Of a DNA stretch of 11,316 nt, positions 6,701-11,316 are shown one piece after another (position 1 is the first letter of the stretch; every line of letters begins with the position of its first letter). This DNA comes from Thermohalobaculum sp964467005 (GTDB lineage Bacteria; Pseudomonadota; Alphaproteobacteria; Rhodobacterales; Rhodobacteraceae): contig CAYXPI010000121.1 in assembly GCA_964467005.1 (NCBI GenBank), positions 1 to 11,316 on the forward strand, given 5' to 3'. A program made the position numbers and the translations under genes. A model generated the notes under the pieces. The model made no database searches. It was not told where the DNA came from and was given only the letters and a program-made list of their open reading frames with translations.

Positions 6701-6819
6701 CGCGCCGGGCCCTCTTCGAACCGGCCCCGCCCGGCCTCCCTCGGCAAAACGCCGTCCAGCCACGCCATCGCCGCAATCACGGCGCGAAGACGCCCGACTC
6801 GGAGCGCAAGGATGCAATC

Positions 6820-7140
6820 ATGACGTGTGTAAAGCCGATCCTGAGCGCCGTCCTGGCGATCCTGCTTACGGCCCCCGACGCCGCCGCGCCCGGCGCGATG
6901 GCGTCCCTCGTCACCCACGCGGCCAAGGGCGCGGCCGGCCCCGCCTTCGTCCGCCACGGCAACCGGTGCGTCCAGCGCGTGGGCCCGCTCGCCAGCGCCG
7001 AGAGCGCGCGGGTGGTGCTCGCCCGCCTTTCCGCCGAGGCGCGTCGGACGGAGGTCCGCCTCGCCGTCTCGGCCGGGCCCACCGCCTGCACGAGCGCCCA
7101 CGCCGAGGGCCGCTGCATCTACCTCACGCTCGACTGCTGA
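6820..7140 (+). CDS. Small exported cysteine-containing protein, unknown function
   Basis: 106 residues. ATG 6820 follows AAGGAT (6808-6813) at seven bases. The N-terminus MTCVKPILSAVLAILLTAP is a short basic region plus a hydrophobic core, with Ala-rich cleavage candidates near 22-28 (AAAPGAMA), so the product is probably periplasmic. The mature part has four cysteines (C50, C90, C99, C106), one of them the final residue, which is consistent with two disulfides. Position-three GC is very high throughout, unlike the open frames on the opposite strand, which supports real coding. A motif of the form RHGNRCVQRVGPL is seen around residue 45 and AGPTAC..GRCIYL near the end; I do not recognise a family. 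The gene converges on the DUF488 gene with only four bases between stops. Confidence 0.68.
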   Translation: MTCVKPILSAVLAILLTAPDAAAPGAMASLVTHAAKGAAGPAFVRHGNRCVQRVGPLASAESARVVLARLSAEARRTEVRLAVSAGPTACTSAHAEGRCIYLTLDC

Positions 7141-7144
7141 CGGC

Positions 7145-7573
7145 TCAGAGGTCGGTCCACCCCCGTCCGGTCTCGGCCTTCAGCCGCTCGGCCAGCACCC
7201 TGCGGTGGCATCCCGCGGGCTCGGGGCACTGGCAGAGGAGCGCGAGCGGCGGTCCCTCGAGATGGGCGAGGAGCCGTGCCCAGTCGTCGCGCGCCTCGGG
7301 GGTCGCGAGATGGGCCGCGTAGATCGTCCGCATCTCCGCCACCCGCCCCCGACGCGCCGCCTCGCGCCCGAGCTTGGGCGTGCCGAGCCCCCGGAGATGG
7401 AGATAGCCGATCCCCTCGGCCTCCAGGCTCGTCCGGAGCACCGTCTTCGAGAACCCGGCCCGGCGCGACGCCGCGACCGCGCGGACATCGACGAGAAGGC
7501 CCACCCCCGCCGCATGGAGCCGGGCGAGCACCTCCGGCAGCGTCGCCGCGCCATAGCCTACGGTGCGGATCAC
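7145..7573 (-). CDS. DUF488 family protein
   Basis: 142 residues, normal for the family. The start is taken as GTG at 7573, because AAGGAC lies six bases upstream and the protein then begins MIRTVGYGAATL, exactly where DUF488 proteins begin. No in-frame ATG exists nearby. Motifs: LLVDVRAVAASRRAGFSK (26-43), with the conserved D-V-R and the SR..GFSK element; YLHLRGLGTPK (57-67); and LLCQCPEPAGCHRRVLAE (112-129), matching the C-x(5-7)-C-H-R end motif that suggests a metal- or thiol-based site. DUF488 is widespread, is presumed a cytosolic enzyme or nucleic-acid-related protein, and has no established activity. The gene shares a 69-base intergenic region with the divergent terC-family gene. Confidence 0.88.
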   Translation of the reverse strand: MIRTVGYGAATLPEVLARLHAAGVGLLVDVRAVAASRRAGFSKTVLRTSLEAEGIGYLHLRGLGTPKLGREAARRGRVAEMRTIYAAHLATPEARDDWARLLAHLEGPPLALLCQCPEPAGCHRRVLAERLKAETGRGWTDL

Positions 7574-7579
7574 GGCCGT

Positions 7580-7585
7580 GTCCTT
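7580..7585 (-). promoter_or_regulatory. Shine-Dalgarno fixing the GTG start of the DUF488 gene
   Basis: AAGGAC on the minus strand, six bases before GTG 7573. It decides the start, because the frame stays open far upstream across the terC-family gene. Its bases overlap the -35 hexamer (7584-7589) of the promoter on the opposite strand. Confidence 0.55.
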
Positions 7586-7612
7586 GAGCGGAGGCGAAGG
7601 CAGGCGTAGAAC
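7584..7612 (+). promoter_or_regulatory. Promoter of the terC-family gene, with an inverted repeat over the -10
   Basis: TTGAGC (7584-7589), a 17-base spacer and TAGAAC (7607-7612) make a good sigma-70 promoter of the Rhodobacter type. The start point would be near 7619, leaving about 24 bases of leader with AAGGA (7631-7635) as ribosome site. GGCGT-AGA-ACGCC (7603-7615) is a perfect five-base inverted repeat centred on the -10, a possible operator. The leader is far too short for the yybP-ykoY manganese riboswitch that controls many terC-type genes. Confidence 0.55.
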
Positions 7613-7642
7613 GCCCTCATCCCCGCCCCGAAGGATCTTTGC

Positions 7643-8458
7643 ATGGCCGATCTCCTCACGCTCGAAAGCCTCTTCAATCTCTGCGTTCTCATCTTTCTCC
7701 AGGCCGTCCTCGGCTTCGACAACCTCTTGTACATCTCGATCGAGAGCCAGCGTGCCCCCGCCCATCTCCAGGCCCGTGTGCGCCGCGCCGGCATCCTCCT
7801 TGCGATCGCGCTCCGGGTGGTGCTGCTCTTTGTGATGATCAGCCTGATTGAGGCGTTGGCTGAGCCGTTCTACGTGTTCACGATCCCGGGGATCATCGAG
7901 GGGGGCGTAAACTTCTCGACCGTGATCTTCGTCCTCGGCGGCGGGTTCCTCATGTACACGGCGGTGAAGGAGATCAACCACCTTCTCAAGCTCGACGATC
8001 CCGAGGCTGCGGGGCGGCGCGAGACCAAGTCCGCCGCCGCGGTGGTGGCGATGATCGTGCTCATGAACCTCATCTTTTCGTTCGACTCGATCCTCTCGGC
8101 GCTGGCGATCACCGATCTCTTTCCGCTCCTGGCCGCGGCCATCGTGATCTCGGGCATCGGCATGCTGGTGCTGGCCGACACGGTGTCGGCCTTCATCAAG
8201 GAAAACCGGAAATACGAGGTTCTGGGGCTCTTCATCCTCCTCATCGTCGGGGTCGTGCTGCTCGGCGAGGCGGGACACGCGGCCGAGCCCCATCTCCATC
8301 TCTTCGGCTATCCGGTCGAGCCGATGTCGAAGACGACCTTCTACTTCGCCATCGTGGTGCTCGTGATCGTCGACATCCTCCAGTCCGGCTACAAGAAGAA
8401 GCTCGCACGGCTCCGCGCGCTCGAAGCGGCGGAGGCGCGCGGCACGCCCGCGGAATGA
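7643..8458 (+). CDS. TerC family integral membrane protein
   Basis: 271 residues, about seven membrane helices, the usual size for short TerC-family proteins. FLQAVLGFDNLLYISI (18-33) carries the paired D26-N27, and LIFSFDSILSALAIT (143-157) carries D148. These intramembrane acidic residues are the family hallmarks and the presumed metal path. Helices are seen near 10-33, 50-72, 92-112, 131-156, 161-182, 194-212 and 231-250, followed by a basic cytoplasmic tail (YKKKLARLRAL). TerC proteins are linked to tellurite resistance by name, but better-studied members export Mn2+ or supply it to exported enzymes. There is no ter operon here, so a role in Mn2+ handling is the more likely inference. ATG 7643 follows AAGGA. 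The stop abuts the convergent transporter's stop with no spacer (TGATCA). Confidence 0.92.
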   Translation: MADLLTLESLFNLCVLIFLQAVLGFDNLLYISIESQRAPAHLQARVRRAGILLAIALRVVLLFVMISLIEALAEPFYVFTIPGIIEGGVNFSTVIFVLGGGFLMYTAVKEINHLLKLDDPEAAGRRETKSAAAVVAMIVLMNLIFSFDSILSALAITDLFPLLAAAIVISGIGMLVLADTVSAFIKENRKYEVLGLFILLIVGVVLLGEAGHAAEPHLHLFGYPVEPMSKTTFYFAIVVLVIVDILQSGYKKKLARLRALEAAEARGTPAE

Positions 8459-9361
8459 TCAGCGCCGGAGCGCGCGCGCCCGGCCGTCGATCACCAGGAG
8501 CCCCGCGGCGATGAGCGCGAGCCCCGCCGCGTGGTGACGCTCGAACGTCTCGCCCAGCACCACCCATCCCAGGACGATGGCGGAGGGCGGGATGAGAAAC
8601 GTCACCAAGAGGAGGACGGTCGCCCCTGCGGCGGCCAGGATCCGGAAGTAGAGCACGTAAGCGACCGCGGTGGAGAGGACTGCGAGGCCGAGGACCGACA
8701 CCCAGGTGGCGAGGCTCGGCATTGGCAGCGTCCAGGGCCGGTCGAGCCACACGGCCAGGGGCAGGACGAGGAGGGTCGAGGCCGTCACCTGCCCCGCCGC
8801 CGTCGTCGCCGGGTCCATGCCCATTGCGCGGAACCGACGGCCGTAGACGGCGGCAAAGGCGTAGGAGAGCGCGGCGCCCAGAATCGCAAGTTGCGCCAGC
8901 ACGCTCGCCCCGAGGCCGGATAGCGCCTCCCAGCCGATGAGCACCGTCACCCCGGCGAAGCCGAGCGCCACGCCCGCGATCTTGGGCGCCGTCAGCCGCT
9001 CGTCGGACGTGAGGAGATGCGCAACGAGGAGCGTGAAGATCGGCGTGGTCGCGTTCAGGATCGCGGCGAGGCCCGCGCCGATCTCGGTCTGCCCCCAGAC
9101 GATGAGGGAGAAGGGCACGAGGTTGTTGAGCGCGCCCATGACGGCGAAGGCGGCCCAGACCCCGAGGCTCCGCGGCGGTGCGTGCCCCCAGGCGAGGAGC
9201 ACGGCCCAGAGCGCCAGGGCCGCGAGGCCGACGCGGGCGAGCACGATGGTGAAGGGCGGGAGCTCGGCCACGGCGACGCCCACGAAGACGAAGGACCCGC
9301 CCCAGAGGAGCGAGAGGGCGGTGAGCCAGGACCAGACACGGGCAGAGATGGGGTTGGGCAT
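8459..9361 (-). CDS. DMT superfamily transporter, EamA type
   Basis: 300 residues with ten predicted membrane helices in two EamA repeats (about 8-143 and 155-290), the standard size and layout of drug/metabolite exporters. ATG 9361 follows AGAAGGAGG at nine bases. Visible family features are LLWGGSFVFVGVAVAELPPFTIVLARVGLAA at the start, LNNLVPFSLIVWGQTEIGAGLAAILNATTPIFT at the end of the first repeat, and the LIPPSAIVLGWVVLGETF helix near 265, with the conserved proline and Glu of the second repeat. The C-terminus is short and basic (GRARALRR), as expected for a cytoplasmic end. Members export amino acids, nucleobases or small metabolites in the inner membrane; the substrate is not readable here. 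Tail-to-tail with the terC-family gene at zero distance and divergent from the lipoprotein gene. Confidence 0.92.
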   Translation of the reverse strand: MPNPISARVWSWLTALSLLWGGSFVFVGVAVAELPPFTIVLARVGLAALALWAVLLAWGHAPPRSLGVWAAFAVMGALNNLVPFSLIVWGQTEIGAGLAAILNATTPIFTLLVAHLLTSDERLTAPKIAGVALGFAGVTVLIGWEALSGLGASVLAQLAILGAALSYAFAAVYGRRFRAMGMDPATTAAGQVTASTLLVLPLAVWLDRPWTLPMPSLATWVSVLGLAVLSTAVAYVLYFRILAAAGATVLLLVTFLIPPSAIVLGWVVLGETFERHHAAGLALIAAGLLVIDGRARALRR

Positions 9362-9441
9362 GGGGCGCGGCCTCCTTCTGCCCCCTCTAGCGCGGGCGCC
9401 GAGACCTGTCGGCCCGGATCCTGCGCGTCGGCCAGTTTGCC

Positions 9442-9464
9442 CCCCGCCGGTGTCCGGCGAGGGG
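9442..9464. repeat. Long GC inverted repeat between the EamA and lipoprotein genes
   Basis: CCCC-GCCGG-TGT-CCGGC-GA-GGGG: a nine-pair stem with a three-base loop and a two-base bulge, 80 bases upstream of the EamA start and 100 bases upstream of the lipoprotein start. There is no T-run on either side, so it is not a terminator of the usual kind. It could be an operator or a leader structure, but GC-rich DNA folds readily. Confidence 0.3.
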
Positions 9465-9489
9465 CGGTCTCGGGCGAGGGATCCGAACT

Positions 9490-9506
9490 GCGGGCGGCCG
9501 GCCCGC
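9490..9506. repeat. Second inverted repeat in the same intergenic region
   Basis: GCGGGC-GGCCG-GCCCGC, a perfect six-base stem 58 bases before the lipoprotein ATG, followed by GAAAACCTGTTG. It is followed by a third small stem, GGGCG-ATCG-CGCCC (about 9518-9531). Three stems in a 202-base divergent gap is more structure than in the other gaps of this window. No function assigned. Confidence 0.3.
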
Positions 9507-9563
9507 GAAAACCTGTTGGGCGATCGCGCCCACGAAGCCAAGATGGGCGCAAGAGGTATCGGG

Positions 9564-9974
9564 ATGATGTCGCCTTCGGTTTCAATTGTACCGGCGCGTG
9601 CCGCCCTCGCGCTCGCCCTCCTGGCGGCCGGCTGCGCGCCCGCCTCGGCGCCGCAGACGCCGACGCCGGCCTTCCGCGCAGGGCCCGGCTGCGCCGCTCC
9701 GGGCGTCCTGGCGCAGATCCGGCGGGAGGCCGACATCCGCGGGGGAGCGCTCCGTCTCATCGCGCTCGACCAGGTGTCGGAGACGGGCTTCGCCGGCACA
9801 CCGGACCCCCGATCTCCCTGGCGCTGGTGCCTCGGACGGGCGCGCCTCTCGGACGGGCGACATACGGAGGCGCGCTGGATCCTGCGCAAGCCCGGCGGCG
9901 GCGCGACGGGCCTTGGCTTCGGCTGGTGCATCGCCGGGCTCTCGCACGCCCAATGCGGCCATCTGGGGCCCTGA
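9564..9974 (+). CDS. Small lipoprotein with paired cysteines, unknown function
   Basis: 136 residues from ATG 9564. AAGAGG (9551-9556) sits seven bases upstream; the adjacent ATG at 9567 and the earlier ATG at 9543 are alternatives. Residues 10-24, PARAALALALLAAGC, are a signal peptide ending in a textbook lipobox (L-A-A-G-C), so C24 should be lipidated and the protein anchored in the envelope. An A at +2 points to the outer membrane under the usual sorting rule. A Pro/Ala/Thr linker follows. The folded part has four more cysteines, within PGCAAPG, WRWCLG, FGWCIAG and HAQCGH, plausibly two disulfides. RWILRKPGGGATGLGFGW is a conspicuous Gly-rich segment near the end. No family recognised. It ends 78 bases before gatB and does not share gatB's promoter. 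Confidence 0.72.
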   Translation: MMSPSVSIVPARAALALALLAAGCAPASAPQTPTPAFRAGPGCAAPGVLAQIRREADIRGGALRLIALDQVSETGFAGTPDPRSPWRWCLGRARLSDGRHTEARWILRKPGGGATGLGFGWCIAGLSHAQCGHLGP

Positions 9975-9994
9975 CCCGGGCTCGGCGGCCTCTC

Positions 9995-10023
9995 TTGCCC
10001 TCCGGCCGGGGGCCTCCTAGAAC
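9995..10023 (+). promoter_or_regulatory. Promoter of gatB
   Basis: TTGCCC (9995-10000), 17 bases, TAGAAC (10018-10023). Same -10 hexamer and spacing as the terC-family promoter. Transcription would start near 10030, giving a leader of about 23 bases to the ATG at 10053. Confidence 0.5.
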
Positions 10024-10052
10024 GCGGGGACAGCCAGACCGGAGCCCGACCC

Positions 10053-10475
10053 ATGACCGAGCTTGCCTATCGCGAACCCGCGCCCAAGGTCATCCACGGG
10101 GTGCGCGAGGATTGGGAGATCGTCGTCGGCATGGAGGTGCACGCCCAGGTCGCCTCTGCCGCCAAGCTCTTCTCCGGCGCGTCGACCAGCTACGGTGCCG
10201 AGCCCAACACCCAGGTCTCTCTGGTGGACGCGGCGATGCCCGGCATGCTGCCCGTGATCAACCAGGAATGCGTGGCCCAGGCGGTGCGAACGGGGCTGGG
10301 GCTTAAGGCCGAGATCCATCTCCGCTCGGTCTTCGACCGGAAGAACTACTTTTACCCGGACCTGCCGCAGGGCTATCAGATCTCCCAGTTCAAACATCCG
10401 ATAGTGGGCGAAGGCGAGGTTCTGGTGGATATGGCGCCCGGCGTCGCGCGCAACGCGCGCGCTTTCTTCCCGTGA
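10053..10475 (+). pseudogene. gatB: gatB, N-terminal part only: Asp-tRNA(Asn)/Glu-tRNA(Gln) amidotransferase subunit B, broken at about residue 133
   Basis: The frame gives 140 residues where GatB normally has about 480-500. Residues 1-133 are clear GatB: WEIVVGMEVHAQ (21-32), the KLFSGAS segment (38-44), MPGMLPVIN (62-70), FDRKNYFYPDLPQGYQISQ (94-112) and the GEGEVLVDMAPGVAR block (119-133). In the family the next residues continue into a RIERIHLEQDAGKS-like block, with no stop. Here GVAR is followed by NARAFFP and a stop, and nothing downstream resumes GatB in any frame I can see. GatB with GatA and GatC converts misacylated Glu-tRNA(Gln) and Asp-tRNA(Asn) to the amidated forms. Since Gln-tRNA depends on it in most alphaproteobacteria, a true loss is unlikely. 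The break is more likely a wrong assembly join at the hairpin 10445-10461. It is labelled pseudogene only because the gene as given is incomplete. Confidence 0.85.
10445..10461. other. Junction hairpin where GatB similarity ends
   Basis: CGCGCGC-AAC-GCGCGCG is a perfect seven-base GC inverted repeat. GatB codons agree with the family up to about 10451, in the left arm. From the right arm onward the sequence reads as the upstream region of another locus (promoter plus DUF1476). Such repeats are frequent chimera or misassembly points. No Ns mark it. Confidence 0.6.
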
Positions 10476-10500
10476 CGTGGGCGGGGTCGCTCGCTATATA
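10472..10500 (+). promoter_or_regulatory. Promoter of the DUF1476 gene
   Basis: GTGACG (10472-10477), 17 bases, TATATA (10495-10500); the hexamers match 4/6 and 5/6. The start point would be near 10507, with a leader of about 46 bases containing AAGGGAG (10534-10540). The -35 element overlaps the accidental stop codon of the broken gatB frame (10473-10475). This also fits the idea that an intact promoter region begins at the junction. Confidence 0.5.
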
Positions 10501-10552
10501 AGCGGCCATCCTGTGCCACGACCGTTTGCGACGAAGGGAGCGACACCCACCC

Positions 10553-10873
10553 ATGTCCAGTTTCGACGACCGCGAAAAGGCCTTCGAGGCCAAGTATCAG
10601 CATGACGAAGAGATCCGCTTTAAGGTCGAAAGCCGGGCTGCCAAGCTGCTGGGCGCCTGGGTTGCCGGCGAAATCGGCCTGTCGGGCGCGGAGGCGGAAG
10701 CCGTCGCCAAGGACGCGGTGATCGCCGACCTGGACCGGCCGGGCCACGACGACCTCTACGAAGCGTTGGTCGCCAAAGCCAAGGAGCGCGGCGTGGAGAT
10801 CAGCCAGCACCGTCTGGAAACTCACCACGCCAAGACGCTTGAGGAGGCCAAAAGCCAGATCATGGCGGAGTAG
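10553..10873 (+). CDS. DUF1476 protein: zeta-type inhibitor of the F1FO-ATP synthase
   Basis: 106 residues from ATG 10553, the normal start (MSSFDDREKAFEAKYQHDEE); the upstream in-frame ATG at 10526 lies before the Shine-Dalgarno AAGGGAG (10534-10540). The N-terminal D-D-R-E-K-A-F-E-x-K-Y segment is the inhibitory region of the zeta subunit characterised in Paracoccus denitrificans. It inserts into F1 and blocks ATP hydrolysis, with a four-helix body behind it (here about 20-106, including FKVESRAAKLLGAWVAGEIG and ISQHRLETHHAKTLEEAKSQIM). Cytosolic, bound to F1. In alphaproteobacteria this gene often lies beside purC/purS/purQ, which agrees with the purQ that follows at once (stop TAG, then ATG). 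Of eight Leu codons five are CTG and one CTC, less CTC-biased than most genes to the left. Confidence 0.93.
   Translation: MSSFDDREKAFEAKYQHDEEIRFKVESRAAKLLGAWVAGEIGLSGAEAEAVAKDAVIADLDRPGHDDLYEALVAKAKERGVEISQHRLETHHAKTLEEAKSQIMAE

Positions 10874-11316
<443 letters not shown>

Noticed and set aside
6640..7101. A minus-strand frame over the tRNA and the small exported protein
   Set aside because: It covers the tRNA promoter and part of the tRNA, and codon composition favours the plus-strand frame with its signal peptide.
7574..8299. N-terminal extension of the DUF488 frame
   Set aside because: It runs antisense through the terC-family gene and is His/Glu/Asp-rich. DUF488 similarity starts exactly at the GTG with its own Shine-Dalgarno.
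7643..8458. Tellurite-resistance island
   Set aside because: Only the TerC-family protein is present; there are no terA/B/D/E/Z genes, so the name alone does not support tellurite resistance.
8937..9563. Upstream extension of the lipoprotein frame
   Set aside because: Antisense to the EamA transporter; the signal peptide and lipobox fix the start near 9564.

Overview
The window is very GC-rich DNA, tightly packed with genes. Protein families and gene style point to an alphaproteobacterium, most likely Rhodobacteraceae/Roseobacter-type. The clues are a Tat-exported TRAP binding protein, stand-alone MnmD beside an FAD oxidase, the DUF1476 F1-ATPase inhibitor (an alphaproteobacterial family), a CtrA-like box, and promoters with TAGAAC-type -10 elements. 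Leucine is written mostly as CTC in many genes; the first ten Leu codons of the terC-family gene are nine CTC and one TTG.

Layout. 1-270 (-): 5' part of a TRAP solute-binding protein, running off the window. 401-1522 (-) and 1570-2262 (+): a divergent pair, an FAD-dependent oxidoreductase and the tRNA methyltransferase MnmD. These match the two halves of bifunctional MnmC, split into separate genes. 2387-2707 (+): a small helical protein of unknown function behind a CtrA-like box. 2775-6137 (+): a likely three-gene operon of a hydantoinase/oxoprolinase-family ASKHA protein, a GNAT acetyltransferase and the 23S rRNA m6A2030 methyltransferase RlmJ. 6145-6447 (-): a one-helix membrane protein. 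6586-6662 (-): tRNA-Arg(TCT). 6820-7140 (+): a small exported Cys-containing protein. 7145-7573 (-): a DUF488 protein. 7643-8458 (+): a TerC-family membrane protein. 8459-9361 (-): an EamA/DMT exporter. 9564-9974 (+): a small lipoprotein. 10053-10475 (+): the first quarter of gatB. 10553-10873 (+): DUF1476. 10874-11316 (+): purQ, interrupted by ten Ns and by the window end.

Most of this is ordinary chromosomal housekeeping: translation and tRNA/rRNA modification (mnmD, rlmJ, gatB, tRNA-Arg), purine synthesis, ATP synthase control and transport. I see no phage, insertion sequence, CRISPR array, defence island or biosynthetic cluster, and I do not claim a new system.

The oddest place is about 10445-10475. 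There gatB stops matching its family after about 133 of roughly 480-500 residues, at a perfect GC-only hairpin, and a different promoter and locus begin at once. With the ten-N gap at 10884-10893, this looks more like an assembly join than biology, and the right-hand 850 bases should be treated as possibly not contiguous with the rest. Other points worth attention are the split MnmC pair, the CtrA-like site, a DPSY in place of DPPY in RlmJ, and three tail-to-tail gene ends separated by 7, 4 and 0 bases.
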